Below, piece by piece: positions 16,964-25,623 of a DNA stretch of 64,000 nucleotides. The stretch is taken from assembly GCA_964352715.1 (NCBI GenBank), contig CAYGSU010000001.1:1-64000 (forward strand). The letters run 5' to 3'. Each line of letters begins with the position of its first letter. Within the stretch, counting starts at the first letter, position 1. This DNA comes from JAVKBW01 sp964352715 (GTDB taxonomy: Bacteria; Pseudomonadota; Alphaproteobacteria; UBA8366; Aestuariispiraceae). Below the pieces are notes generated by a model. The model searched no databases. It was not told where the DNA came from and saw only the letters and a program-made list of their open reading frames with translations. Both the position numbers and the translations under genes were made by a program.

Positions 16964-18107
16964 CGCGACCCAAAGAGCCGACGATGCGGCGAGCCGGCTG
17001 GTGAGAGTCGATCTGGCCGACCGATCGTACGATATCGCCATCGGCCCCGGGCTGATCGAAACCTGCGGCGGCGCGATCAAGCCGTTCTGCAAGGCGTCGT
17101 CCTGCATCGTCGTCACCGACGAAACGGTCGCTGACCACTATCTTGACCGTTGCCTTGCGTCATTGCACGGCGCCGGACTTTCCGCGCGCGCCATCGTCAT
17201 GCCGCCGGGCGAGGCGACGAAAAGCTTCGCCCATCTGGAACGGCTGCTCGACGATCTTCTGGGCGGCGGCATCGAACGGTCGACCGTGCTGATTGCGCTG
17301 GGCGGCGGCGTGATGGGCGATCTGGTCGGTTTCGCGGCCTCGATTGCATTGCGCGGCCTGCCCTTCATCCAGATTCCGACCACGGTTCTGTCGCAGGTCG
17401 ACAGTTCGGTCGGCGGCAAGACAGCGATCAACGCAAAAGCCGGCAAGAACCTGATCGGCACGTTCTATCAGCCCCGGCTAGTGCTGGCCGATACCGATAC
17501 GCTGCATACCCTGCCGCGCCGAGAATTGCTGGCCGGCTATGCTGAAGTCGTCAAATACGGGTTGCTGGGTGATGCCGATTTCTTCGCTTGGCTTGAGGCG
17601 AACGGCAGGGCCATGGTGGATGGCGATGCGGAAGCCAGAATGACCGCCATCGAAACCTGCTGCCGGATGAAGGCCGATGTCGTAGCGCGGGATGAATACG
17701 AAGGCGGCCAGCGGGCGCTGCTCAATCTCGGCCATACCTTCGGCCACGCGCTGGAATCGCGCTGCGGCTACGGACCGGACCTGCTGCATGGCGAAGGCGT
17801 GGCGATCGGCATGGTGATGGCGTTCGATCTTTCCGTTCGCCTCGGCCTGTGTTCCGGCCAGGATTCGGTTCGTGTGCGCCGGCATCTCGACACGGTTGGC
17901 TTGCCTACGCGGCCGGGACAGGTAAAAGGCTATGACTGGGCAGTCGACGACCTTGTCGCCCGCATGGCCAGCGACAAGAAGGTGATGAATGGTAAACTGA
18001 CATTTATTCTGGCGCGCGGCATCGGCGATGCCTTTGTCACACAGGATGTGCCGGTCGACGCCCTTCGGGAAACAGTAAAGGCGGCCCTCACCGAACAGAG
18101 CAAATGA
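16953..18107 (+). CDS. aroB: 3-dehydroquinate synthase
   Basis: A 384-residue NAD- and metal-dependent enzyme converting DAHP to 3-dehydroquinate. Family motifs are PPGEATKS, LGGGVMGDLVGFAAS, PTTVLSQVDSSVGGKT, and the metal ligands in EVVKYGLL, LLNLGHTFGHALE and LHGEGVAIGM. The ATG at 16953 is preceded by GTGAAGGA; an upstream TTG at 16923 is less likely. Its start lies within aroK and its stop overlaps the next gene in ATGA, giving a coupled aroK-aroB-CorC-like unit. Confidence 0.97.
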   Translation: MVSSATQRADDAASRLVRVDLADRSYDIAIGPGLIETCGGAIKPFCKASSCIVVTDETVADHYLDRCLASLHGAGLSARAIVMPPGEATKSFAHLERLLDDLLGGGIERSTVLIALGGGVMGDLVGFAASIALRGLPFIQIPTTVLSQVDSSVGGKTAINAKAGKNLIGTFYQPRLVLADTDTLHTLPRRELLAGYAEVVKYGLLGDADFFAWLEANGRAMVDGDAEARMTAIETCCRMKADVVARDEYEGGQRALLNLGHTFGHALESRCGYGPDLLHGEGVAIGMVMAFDLSVRLGLCSGQDSVRVRRHLDTVGLPTRPGQVKGYDWAVDDLVARMASDKKVMNGKLTFILARGIGDAFVTQDVPVDALRETVKAALTEQSK

Positions 18108-19465
18108 CTTTGATGGCTGAAATACTCATAACCGGCGGAATCGTTCTTGTTCTCCTGATTCTGTCCGGGTTCTTTTCCGGCTCGGAAACGGCGCTGACGG
18201 CCGCGTCGCGGGCGCGCATGCACCAGGCATCGAAGCAGGGCAACCATCGCGCCGATATCGTCAACCGGCTGCATGAGCAGAAGGACAGACTGATCGGCGC
18301 CATTCTGCTCGGCAACAATCTGGTGAACATTCTGGCGTCGGCCCTGGCGACCAGCATCATGCTGAAAGTGTTCGGCGATGCCGGCGTTGTCTATGCCACA
18401 CTGGGAATGACGATGCTGGTGCTGGTCTTCGCTGAAGTGCTGCCGAAAACCTATGCACTGGTGCATTCCGACAAGACGGCGTTATTCGTTGCGCCGGCGA
18501 TCGACATCGTGGTGAAGGTTTTTTCGCCGATCGTCTCCTTTGTGCAGTGGCTGGTGCGCGGCACGCTGCGGCTGTTCGGCGTGGTGCTGTCGCATGATGT
18601 CTCGACTGAACATCACGAGGAAGAACTGCGCGGCGTTATTGACCTGCACAACGGCACGGACCCGGAAATCGAACAGGAACGCCAGATGCTGCGGTCGATT
18701 CTCGATCTCGACGATGTCGAGGTCGGTGAAATCATGACGCATCGGCGCAATGTGGCGATGCTTGATGTCAACGCGCCGCTGGAAAAGAGCGTCGATGCTG
18801 TGCTGGCCAGCCAGTATACGCGGTTTCCGATCTATCGCGGCGATCTCGACGAGATTACCGGCGTGGTACACGCCAAGGCCCTGTTGCGGGAAATGCGCAA
18901 CAAGAAAGGCAAGATCGAGGGCATCGACCTGGAAGCGATTGCCGCCTCGCCCTGGTTCATTCCGGATGCGACCAGCCTGCTGGACCAGTTGCAGGCGTTT
19001 CGCGAGCGACGCGAGCATTTTGCGCTGGTGATCGACGAATACGGCACCTTCATGGGTATCGTGACACTGGAAGATATTCTGGAGGAAATCGTCGGCGATA
19101 TCAGCGATGAAACCGACGATGTCGCCGTGCCCGGCGTGCGCCAGCAGCCGGACGGATCCTATATCGTCGACGGCACGGTGACCCTGCGAGATCTCGACCG
19201 TGACCTCGGCTGGGTGCTGCCGGATGACGATGCCTCGACCCTGGCCGGGCTGATCCTGCACGAGGCGCGGATGATTCCGCATCAGGGTCAGACCTTCATC
19301 TTTTTCGGTTTCCGCTTCGAGATTCTGCGCCGTCTGCGTAACCAGATCACCTCCGTCAGGGTCATTCCACCGGATAACAGCAGTCGGGAGGACGAACCGG
19401 AAAGCGACCCTGCTGCACCGGAAGTCGAACCCGGTGACACGGATATCAAGGCCGGAACGGCCTGA
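18104..19465 (+). CDS. CorC/HlyC-family membrane protein (CNNM-like, DUF21 + CBS)
   Basis: A 453-residue inner-membrane protein. An N-terminal DUF21 domain (about 1-190) has four hydrophobic segments and begins with a LILSGFFSGSETAL signature. A CBS pair follows (VGEIMTHRRNV; HFALVIDEYGTFMGIVTLEDILEEIVGDI), then a CorC_HlyC domain near 350-430. The family is linked to magnesium/cobalt efflux or ion sensing; the old name hemolysin is misleading. The start overlaps aroB by 4 bases. An ATG three codons later (18113) is an equally possible start. Confidence 0.92.
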   Translation: MTLMAEILITGGIVLVLLILSGFFSGSETALTAASRARMHQASKQGNHRADIVNRLHEQKDRLIGAILLGNNLVNILASALATSIMLKVFGDAGVVYATLGMTMLVLVFAEVLPKTYALVHSDKTALFVAPAIDIVVKVFSPIVSFVQWLVRGTLRLFGVVLSHDVSTEHHEEELRGVIDLHNGTDPEIEQERQMLRSILDLDDVEVGEIMTHRRNVAMLDVNAPLEKSVDAVLASQYTRFPIYRGDLDEITGVVHAKALLREMRNKKGKIEGIDLEAIAASPWFIPDATSLLDQLQAFRERREHFALVIDEYGTFMGIVTLEDILEEIVGDISDETDDVAVPGVRQQPDGSYIVDGTVTLRDLDRDLGWVLPDDDASTLAGLILHEARMIPHQGQTFIFFGFRFEILRRLRNQITSVRVIPPDNSSREDEPESDPAAPEVEPGDTDIKAGTA

Positions 19466-19495
19466 CCCCCTATTTTGTATCTCTAAGGACCTGAA

Positions 19496-20062
19496 ATGCC
19501 CCTGTCCCCTGCTGTCGAACGCAAGCACCTGCACACGCGCACCATCGAAATGAACGCCTTTGTGCGCGATGACGGGTTGTGGGACATCGAGGGGCGGCTG
19601 CGCGATACGAAACCGTATTCGTTTCCGAACGAAGATCGCGGCCTGGTCGAGGCCGGCGACCCGCTGCATGACATGAATGTGCGGCTGACCGTCGACGGAT
19701 CATTCGAGATCAGGCAGATCGAGATCGTGATGGACAAAACGCCCTACACGATCTGCTCGCACGTCGCGCCGAATTTTCAGGCGCTTGTCGGCCATCGGAT
19801 CGGGCCGGGCTGGCGGCGCAAGCTGAGGGAAATATCCGGTGGTGTGAAAGGCTGCACCCATGTGCTGGAACTGCTCGGCGCAATGGCAACCGTTGCCTAT
19901 CAATCGGCCTATTCATCGGAACGGGTGACCGGCAAGGTGCATACCGGATCGCCGATCAACTCGGCGAAATTCGTGGTGAATTCCTGCTATGCCCATCGCG
20001 CCGATGGCCCGGTCACGAAAAAGGAATTTCCGGATCACTATACCGGGGAAGATCAGGAATAA
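19496..20062 (+). CDS. DUF2889 protein
   Basis: A 188-residue soluble protein whose opening (KHLHTRTIEMNAFVRDDGLWDIEGRL as a region, residues 10-35) and the GCTHVLELLG motif match DUF2889. No signal peptide is present. It contains conserved His and Cys residues that could bind a metal or cofactor, but biochemistry is unknown. It starts 30 bases after the CorC-like gene with TAAGGAC as ribosome-binding site, so it may be the last gene of the aroKB unit. It converges on bolA. Confidence 0.85.
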   Translation: MPLSPAVERKHLHTRTIEMNAFVRDDGLWDIEGRLRDTKPYSFPNEDRGLVEAGDPLHDMNVRLTVDGSFEIRQIEIVMDKTPYTICSHVAPNFQALVGHRIGPGWRRKLREISGGVKGCTHVLELLGAMATVAYQSAYSSERVTGKVHTGSPINSAKFVVNSCYAHRADGPVTKKEFPDHYTGEDQE

Positions 20063-20073
20063 GTCAGCAGCGG

Positions 20074-20337
20074 CTAGTTCGTGCCGGAGGCGGTCAGCGC
20101 CAGAGCGTGAACGGGCCCTGCCAGTTCATCCTTCAGAACCGCGTATATCTGTCGCTGCCGGTCGACGCGCGACAGGCCATTGAAGGCGTCGGCGGTAATC
20201 TGCACGCGGAAATGCGATGACCCGGTTCCGGGCGAACCGGCATGCCCGGCATGCAGGTGGGATTCGTTGATGACCTCAAGCGAGGCTGGCGAAAACGCCG
20301 CTGTCAGCTTGTCTCGGATGATATCGTCCATGCTCAT
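20074..20337 (-). CDS. BolA-family protein
   Basis: An 87-residue BolA/IbaG-type protein. The alpha-beta core includes INESHLHAGHAG and the SHFRVQI strand, then a NGLSRVDRQRQIYAVL helix. BolA proteins pair with monothiol glutaredoxins and handle Fe-S clusters; some affect cell shape and stress responses. The ATG at 20337 is used because the family begins with a short MSMDDII-like helix; an upstream start would run into hisN. It starts 4 bases after the hisN stop, so the two are probably co-transcribed. Confidence 0.9.
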   Translation of the reverse strand: MSMDDIIRDKLTAAFSPASLEVINESHLHAGHAGSPGTGSSHFRVQITADAFNGLSRVDRQRQIYAVLKDELAGPVHALALTASGTN

Positions 20338-20341
20338 GCCG

Positions 20342-21121
20342 TTACCCCAGTATTTCAAGTGCCGCGCGGTGTAGCGCCGGCGTCGCGGCGGCAACGATGG
20401 TGCCGTCGCTGTCCATGTTCAGGCTGTCGCCGCGCCAGTCGGTGACGACACCGCCAGCCTGTTCGATGACGCCGACAAGCGCCATATAGTCATAGGGAAA
20501 CAGGCTTGCTTCCACCACCAGATCCACATGGCCGCTGGCCAGCAGGCCGTAGGCGTAGCAGTCGCCACCAAACCGCCCCAGCTTGACCTTTTTGACCAGT
20601 GCATCGTAGCGGGTGCGCCGGTCATCGGTGTCGAACATCGACGGATGGGTCGTGTAAAGCGACGCAGCGGAAAGGTCGATGCAGCCCGATGTCCTGGCGT
20701 CCTGCCCGTTCAGCATGGTCTGCCGGCCTGCTGCCCCGATCCACCGTTCTGACAGGATCGGCTGGTCGATCACGCCCAGAACCGGTCGTCCGTGATGCGC
20801 CAGCGCAATCAGCGTGCCGAAAACCGGCAGGCCGGTCACGAAGGACTTGGTGCCGTCTATCGGATCCAGCACCCAGACATAGTCCGCATCCTTGCGGACG
20901 GCGCCGTATTCTTCGCCGAAGATGCCATGATCGGGATACGTCTCTTCGATCATCTGCCGCATTGCGGCTTCCGCGCCCCGGTCGGCGATGGTGACCGGGC
21001 TTTCATCTTGCTTGTCGACAATATCCAGCCGGGTCCGGAAATGCGGGCGGATCACACCGCGCGCGGCATCGGCCAGGTGTTCGGCAAAGGCTACAAGGTC
21101 ATCAGAAACAGTCGTCAACAC
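20342..21121 (-). CDS. hisN: Histidinol-phosphatase, inositol monophosphatase type
   Basis: A 259-residue Mg-dependent phosphatase of the inositol monophosphatase superfamily. Metal-site motifs are GEEYG, DPIDGTKSF (residues 86-94) and the second WVLDPID strand, with GGDCYAYGLLASGHVDLV and a C-terminal DYMALVGVIEQAGG block. These fit HisN, which removes phosphate from L-histidinol phosphate, better than generic SuhB. It starts with GTG at 21121 (weak GGGGAC upstream). It lies 4 kb from the main his cluster and upstream of bolA. Some inositol phosphatase activity cannot be excluded. Confidence 0.88.
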   Translation of the reverse strand: MLTTVSDDLVAFAEHLADAARGVIRPHFRTRLDIVDKQDESPVTIADRGAEAAMRQMIEETYPDHGIFGEEYGAVRKDADYVWVLDPIDGTKSFVTGLPVFGTLIALAHHGRPVLGVIDQPILSERWIGAAGRQTMLNGQDARTSGCIDLSAASLYTTHPSMFDTDDRRTRYDALVKKVKLGRFGGDCYAYGLLASGHVDLVVEASLFPYDYMALVGVIEQAGGVVTDWRGDSLNMDSDGTIVAAATPALHRAALEILG

Positions 21122-21188
21122 AATGTCCCCGTCTGCTGATATCCGGCATTGAATCTGCCGTTTGATCCGGTGTTCGGACCGGCAAGGA

Positions 21189-21212
21189 AAAGGGCGGTCA
21201 GCGCCGCCCTTT
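21189..21212 (-). terminator. Rho-independent terminator after the cytochrome c gene
   Basis: AAAGGGCGG (21189-21197) pairs with CCGCCCTTT (21204-21212) around a 6-base loop, a perfect 9-bp stem. Read on the minus strand it ends in TTTTCC. It lies 28 bases after the cytochrome stop and before hisN, so it most likely ends the cytochrome transcript. Confidence 0.65.
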
Positions 21213-21239
21213 CCGGTGTTTTCTTAAAGCCTGTCTAAC

Positions 21240-21794
21240 TTATGGCAACGGAACCGGGCTGCCGGAAAGCGTCCGCAGATAGGCGACCAGATCAGCACGA
21301 TCAGACGCCTTGCTCAGGCCGTTGAACGACATCTTGGTACCCGAAATATAGTCCTTCGGCTTGTAGAGGAATTCGTTCAGCGATTCGTAGGACCAGTCGC
21401 CGCCATGCTCCGCCATCGCAGAGGAATAATTGAAGCCTTCATGCGAGGCGACAGCCCGTCCGACGATATCATAGAGACCGGGGCCGACCTTGTTGGGGCC
21501 GCCTTCGTCGAAGGAGTGGCAGGAGGTGCATTTCTTGATCAGCTTTTCGCCGGCTGCGACATCGGCGGATGCCAGCATGTCGAGGATCGGCTCCGGCCCG
21601 GCGGGTTCGGCTTCCGCGACAGCTTCCGTGCCGTCATCGGGAACTTCGATATTGAACGCGAGTTCGCCGGCTTCATGATCGCTGAAGATCAGATTCGACA
21701 AAAAGCCTGCCGTCATGGCAATCAGCCCGGCCGTCAGGACCGCTGCTGCAACCTTGTTTACAAAAAGCGGATCGCCCGCATTGTTGTCAGCCAT
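21240..21794 (-). CDS. Membrane-anchored class I cytochrome c (CycM-like)
   Basis: A 184-residue protein with an N-terminal uncleaved membrane helix (about residues 12-35), an acidic Glu/Ala/Pro linker and a cytochrome c domain. Heme attaches at CTSCH; the axial Met is in the GTKMSFNGL segment. Such anchored cytochromes carry electrons between the bc1 complex and terminal oxidases in alphaproteobacteria. The ATG at 21794 is preferred; five extra upstream codons are possible. A terminator follows the stop. It faces kdsB divergently across a 209-base spacer with no obvious site. Confidence 0.92.
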   Translation of the reverse strand: MADNNAGDPLFVNKVAAAVLTAGLIAMTAGFLSNLIFSDHEAGELAFNIEVPDDGTEAVAEAEPAGPEPILDMLASADVAAGEKLIKKCTSCHSFDEGGPNKVGPGLYDIVGRAVASHEGFNYSSAMAEHGGDWSYESLNEFLYKPKDYISGTKMSFNGLSKASDRADLVAYLRTLSGSPVPLP

Positions 21795-22003
21795 GTTTTC
21801 CCCTCGCACGTAAACTGTCTGATGTCTGGACCATCTGACACCAAGTGTTGCCCGAATCAGCGACGACGTCCAGCCTTCTGGATACGCTGATCTTCGAATT
21901 TGCTAAAGGCGGTATATCGCCTACCATGCGCTAAATCAACGATAAGCATGCGGTGCGACACCCCGCTGCATGCCGCCACTGACCGAATTGAAAGATCACG
22001 CCC

Positions 22004-22732
22004 TTGCCCAGCCTAGTCGTTATCCCCGCCCGGTTAGCCGCAACCCGGTTTCCCGGCAAGCCGCTCGCCCCGATCAACGGCAAACCGATGATCGTTCATT
22101 GCCTCGAACGGGCGCAACTGGCCGATTGCGGCCCGGTGGTCGTCGCAGCGGGCGATCAGGAAATCGTCGATGCGGTCGAAGCGGCGCAGGGGCTGGCCGT
22201 CCTGACCGATCCCGATCACCCGTCCGGGTCGGACCGGATCTGGGAAGCGGTGAAGGATTTCGACCCCGACGGTGAATTCGATGTCATCGTCAATGTGCAG
22301 GGCGACCTGCCGACACTGGACCCGGCGATCGTGCGGGCCTGCGCCGAGGCGCTGTCCGACGGCGCCGATATCGCAACCCCGGTGGCCGAAATCACCCGCG
22401 CGGAAGAACGCGACGATCCGAATGTGGTGAAAGCCTTTGTCGGCTTTGCGGCGGGCCGACGGCAGGCCCGCGCGCTGGCGTTCACCCGGGCGACCGCGCC
22501 GACCGGCGACGGGCCGCTGTATCATCATATCGGCCTGTATGCCTACCGCCGCAACGCGCTGGAACGCTTCGTCTCGCTGCCTCCGGGCATTCTGGAAAAG
22601 CGCGAAAGACTGGAACAGTTGCGCGCGCTGGAAGCCGGCATGCGGATCGATGCTGTGCTGGTCGATACGGTACCGCTGGGGGTCGATACACCGGAAGACC
22701 TCGCCCGGGCAGAGGCCATGCTGCGGAATTGA
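22004..22732 (+). CDS. kdsB: 3-deoxy-manno-octulosonate cytidylyltransferase
   Basis: A 242-residue enzyme that makes CMP-KDO from CTP and KDO for lipopolysaccharide inner core. The N-terminal [20 protein letters not shown] is the CTP-binding signature; the VQGDLP motif and the HIGLYAYRR stretch are also typical. The start must be TTG at 22004: a TGA in frame at 21989 leaves no ATG or GTG before the signature. No strong ribosome-binding site is visible, which may limit translation. The presence of kdsB confirms a Gram-negative envelope. Confidence 0.95.
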   Translation: MPSLVVIPARLAATRFPGKPLAPINGKPMIVHCLERAQLADCGPVVVAAGDQEIVDAVEAAQGLAVLTDPDHPSGSDRIWEAVKDFDPDGEFDVIVNVQGDLPTLDPAIVRACAEALSDGADIATPVAEITRAEERDDPNVVKAFVGFAAGRRQARALAFTRATAPTGDGPLYHHIGLYAYRRNALERFVSLPPGILEKRERLEQLRALEAGMRIDAVLVDTVPLGVDTPEDLARAEAMLRN

Positions 22733-22749
22733 CACGCAACGCAGCAGGC

Positions 22750-23355
22750 TCACGCCCGCCGGAAAATCAGCGCCTTGTTGTTGGCGGGCATGTCGCGGGT
22801 TTCGATGTGGGAAAGGCCGTTTTCCTGCGCCAGCGCGACAACCGCTTCCAGATCGCGCACCCCGAACGACGGATCCATCGCTTTCAGGCTTTCATCGAAG
22901 GCGGCATTGCTGGGCGCGGTATGCGCGCCGTCAATCCGGAAGGGTCCGTACAGCAGAAACGGCGCTGACGGTTTCAGCACCGTGCCGACGCCCCGCATCA
23001 ACCCTTCGGCGACGGTCCAGGGCGCGATATGGATCATGTTGCAGTTATAGGCCGCATCGGCCGTGTCGATCGGCCACGGATGCGCCGTGACGTCCAGATG
23101 CAATGCGGGCCGGATATTCGGATGGCCGGAATCGCCGGCATGGGCCGCGATGCTCGACAGCAGCTCCGCCGTCCGCTCGCTGGGCTGGAAGACCAGATCG
23201 GGAAACGCGCCGGCAAACCAGGCGGCGTGCTCGCCTGTACCACTGGCGATTTCAAGCACCGTGCCGTCCGTCGGCAGGATATCGCGCAGCACCGTCAGAA
23301 TGGCGTCGCGGTTTCGGGCGGTGGCGGGCGCATAGCGCCGGGGATCAAGGGTCAT
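22750..23355 (-). CDS. DUF938 protein, SAM-dependent methyltransferase fold
   Basis: A 201-residue protein. The opening DPRRYAPATARNRDAIL, the motif I LEIASGTGEHAAWFA and the NMIHIAPWTVAEGLM segment match DUF938, a class I methyltransferase-like family. The SAM-binding glycines are present. Substrate is not known. It converges on kdsB (17 bases apart) and is divergent from fdxA across about 170 bases. Confidence 0.88.
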   Translation of the reverse strand: MTLDPRRYAPATARNRDAILTVLRDILPTDGTVLEIASGTGEHAAWFAGAFPDLVFQPSERTAELLSSIAAHAGDSGHPNIRPALHLDVTAHPWPIDTADAAYNCNMIHIAPWTVAEGLMRGVGTVLKPSAPFLLYGPFRIDGAHTAPSNAAFDESLKAMDPSFGVRDLEAVVALAQENGLSHIETRDMPANNKALIFRRA

Positions 23356-23526
23356 TTCAAGCTTCTTTATGTCGTAATTTTTGAATTCATTGTGTTTTTC
23401 CTGGCTAGGCTATTGCCACATCGCCCCGCTTTTATATATGTCAGGCGGCGTGATGCGCGTGGCAAGCCCGGTGTTTTCGTTCCGAGCCTGTCGTTGAGTC
23501 TGCAGGCCGTGTTTTAGGAGTTCGGA

Positions 23527-23865
23527 ATGACCTATGTGGTGACCGAGGATTGCATCAAATGCAAGTACCAGGATTGTATTGAAGTCTGCCCGGTAGACTG
23601 TTTCTACGAAGGCGACAACATGCTGGTCATCCATCCTGACGAATGTATCGACTGCGGCGTGTGCGAACCGGAATGCCCGGCCGAGGCCATTCTGCCGGAT
23701 ACGGAATCGGCGGCCGACAAATGGCTGGAGCTGAACCGGGAATATTCGGAAAAATGGCCGAACATCACCCGCAAGGGCGAGGAGCCCGAAGACGCCGACG
23801 ACTGGCTGAATGTCAAAGACAAGTTCGCCAACCACTTCAGTGACAAGCCCGGCGCCGGCGATTGA
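23527..23865 (+). CDS. fdxA: 7Fe-type ferredoxin
   Basis: A 112-residue electron-transfer protein. The cysteine pattern CIKCKYQDC...CPVDC and [12 protein letters not shown] gives one 3Fe-4S and one 4Fe-4S cluster, followed by the long C-terminal extension typical of FdxA (Azotobacter ferredoxin I type) with [10 protein letters not shown] clear AGGAG lies 6 bases before the ATG. It is cytoplasmic and probably expressed on its own. In alphaproteobacteria fdxA is often next to carD, as here. Confidence 0.96.
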   Translation: MTYVVTEDCIKCKYQDCIEVCPVDCFYEGDNMLVIHPDECIDCGVCEPECPAEAILPDTESAADKWLELNREYSEKWPNITRKGEEPEDADDWLNVKDKFANHFSDKPGAGD

Positions 23866-23962
23866 TCGGATGGCCGGACCCCTGCCGAACCCCGGCCGGT
23901 CCATTGTGTCCACCCCGGAAATGATGCGTTGCGGTAACCGCCTGTTTCTAATGGATACAGGG

Positions 23963-23992
23963 CTGGGTTTATCCTGAATTTTGTGGTATGAT
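23963..23992 (+). promoter_or_regulatory. Candidate promoter for the structured leader/RNA upstream of carD
   Basis: TATGAT at 23987-23992 is a good -10 box; CTGGGT at 23963-23968 is a poor -35 at 18 bases spacing. Transcription would begin near 23999, exactly where the folded RNA region starts. Assignment rests mainly on the -10 box. Confidence 0.35.
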
Positions 23993-23998
23993 CCTTTA

Positions 23999-24306
23999 AC
24001 AATTAGGAAGTCCCTGGCTATCGGGTACGTCTTTCGGACGTACCGTACCCGCCATCCGAAACTGCGGACCTGAAGCAACATGCGTCGGGTCTCCCATATC
24101 GGGTGATGAGGTAGACGGCATACAGACACTGCAGGGAAGGCATCTGACGCGAAAACGAGAGTTATCGCGGATGGGCGCTAGTCTTTGTGTGGACAGGCAG
24201 GCCGATGCCTGACTGAAGGAAGAATCGGGACGGCGGAATGATGGGTTCTGCCGAACCGGAAGGCGCAGCAGACCGGAATTGCCACGAAATGGTAACCGGT
24301 GGTGCG
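23999..24306 (+). ncRNA. Structured RNA candidate (multi-hairpin), upstream of carD
   Basis: No reading frame of quality is present, but the plus strand folds into a string of good helices. They are GGTACGTC/GACGTACC at 24024-24044; CATC-CGCGA-AAC capped by a GAGA tetraloop and closed by GTT-TCGCG-GATG at 24141-24173; CAGGCA/TGCCTG at 24194-24211; CGGCGGAA/TTCTGCCG (one G-U) at 24231-24253; and ACCGG-GCCA/TGGT-CCGGT at 24272-24300. The GNRA tetraloop and the run of stems make a real RNA likely. It may be a stand-alone RNA or a long leader of carD. Segments such as CTGACTGAAGGAAG recall group II intron or HEARO-type RNAs, but I cannot assign a family. Confidence 0.65.
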
Positions 24307-24346
24307 TAACTTGGTTTTTTGCGGTTCTATAGAATAGAGGTTTGGT

Positions 24347-24850
24347 ATGTCGAAGAAGTCTGAGTTCGAACAAGGTGATTTCGTGGTTTATCCGACGCAC
24401 GGCGTCGGGCGGGTAACGGCGATCGAAGAGCAGGAAATCGCCGGCGACAAGTTGGAGTTGATTGTTATCGAATTCGAGAAGGATCGCATGACCCTTCGGG
24501 TTCCGACGTTCAAGGCGGCTGATTCCGGCCTGCGGAAACTGTCCTCGCCGGACCAGATGAAATCAGCGATCAAGACGCTGAAGGGCAAAAGCCGGGTTCG
24601 TCGCACCATGTGGTCGCGCCGGGCGCAGGAATACGAAGCGAAGATCAATTCAGGCGATCCGATCTCGATCGCCGAAGTGGTGCGCGACCTTTTCCGCAAC
24701 GCCAGCCAGCCCGATCAGTCCTACAGCGAACGGCAACTGTATCAGGCCGCTCTGGACCGTCTTGCGCGCGAATTCGCCGCTGTCGAATCCATGGACGAAG
24801 AACAGGCCACCGTCAAACTGGAAGAAATGCTTGAAAAAGCAGCCGCTTAA
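24347..24850 (+). CDS. CarD-family transcriptional regulator (CdnL-type)
   Basis: A 167-residue RNA-polymerase-binding protein. The N-terminal Tudor-like RNAP interaction domain reads GDFVVYPTHGVGRV and IVIEFEKDRMTLRVP; the C-terminal helical DNA-binding domain includes MWSRRAQEYEAKINSGDPISIAEVVRDLF. CarD/CdnL proteins stabilise open complexes at sigma-70-type promoters. AGAGG at 24336-24340 is the ribosome-binding site. The unusual feature is the roughly 350-base structured stretch upstream. A hairpin follows the gene. Confidence 0.94.
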   Translation: MSKKSEFEQGDFVVYPTHGVGRVTAIEEQEIAGDKLELIVIEFEKDRMTLRVPTFKAADSGLRKLSSPDQMKSAIKTLKGKSRVRRTMWSRRAQEYEAKINSGDPISIAEVVRDLFRNASQPDQSYSERQLYQAALDRLAREFAAVESMDEEQATVKLEEMLEKAAA

Positions 24851-24875
24851 CAGCGGATTCATCTACGTGACATCA

Positions 24876-24902
24876 GGGCGACGCCGGTATCCGGGGTCGC
24901 CC
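24876..24902 (+). terminator. Hairpin after carD
   Basis: GGGCGAC (24876-24882) pairs with GTCGCCC (24896-24902), with an inner CCGG/CCGG stem. It lies 26 bases after the carD stop. There is no T-run, so factor-independent termination is doubtful. Confidence 0.4.
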
Positions 24903-24994
24903 GTTGCGTTGCGGCTGGCAATTTCCGGGCTGCCTCTTTATAAGCCGGGGCCTGGGGCCGGGACAGGCCCGCAAACCGAATGAAGGATGGTCCC

Positions 24995-25594
24995 ATGCGT
25001 GTAGCGACGGTGGAACGGAACACGAAGGAGACGGAAATATCCGTCTCGGTCGATCTTGACGGCACGGGCAAGTACGACGTGTCAACGGGGATCGGGTTTC
25101 TCGACCATATGCTGGAGCAATTGTCGCGGCACAGCCTGATCGACCTGACCGTGCGCGCCAAGGGCGACCTGCATATCGATTTCCACCACACCACGGAGGA
25201 TACAGGCTATGCGGTCGGCGAGGCCATTTCGCGCGCGCTGGCCGATCGCGCCGGCATCACCCGCTACGGCCACGCCTATATCCCGATGGACGAAACCCTG
25301 ACCCGGGTGTCGCTGGACCTGTCGAACCGGCCCTACTGCGTCTGGAAGGTCGCTTTCAGCCAGCCGAAGCTGGGCGATTTCGATACCGAACTGTTCCGCG
25401 AATGGTTCCAGGCCTTTGCGCAATCCGCCGGGGCGACGCTGCATGTCGACAACCTGTATGGCGACAACAACCACCATATCGTTGAATCCTGTTACAAGGG
25501 CCTGGCCCGGGCGCTGAAAGTGGCCATCGCCATCGATCCGCGTCAGGCCGATGCCGTTCCGTCCACCAAAGGGGTGCTCGGCGGGTCTCTCTGA
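24995..25594 (+). CDS. hisB: Imidazoleglycerol-phosphate dehydratase
   Basis: A 199-residue manganese enzyme for the sixth step of histidine synthesis. The His-rich metal motifs are intact: [30 protein letters not shown], and [18 protein letters not shown] near the end. It is the single-domain type, without the N-terminal phosphatase of enterobacterial HisB, which agrees with a separate hisN. ATG 24995 is chosen over 24980 because AAGGA then sits 7 bases upstream. It opens the hisB-hisH-hisA-hisF-hisE run. Confidence 0.97.
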   Translation: MRVATVERNTKETEISVSVDLDGTGKYDVSTGIGFLDHMLEQLSRHSLIDLTVRAKGDLHIDFHHTTEDTGYAVGEAISRALADRAGITRYGHAYIPMDETLTRVSLDLSNRPYCVWKVAFSQPKLGDFDTELFREWFQAFAQSAGATLHVDNLYGDNNHHIVESCYKGLARALKVAIAIDPRQADAVPSTKGVLGGSL

Positions 25595-25623
25595 CCATCC
25601 CCCGCGTTAAGGCGATCACGTAA

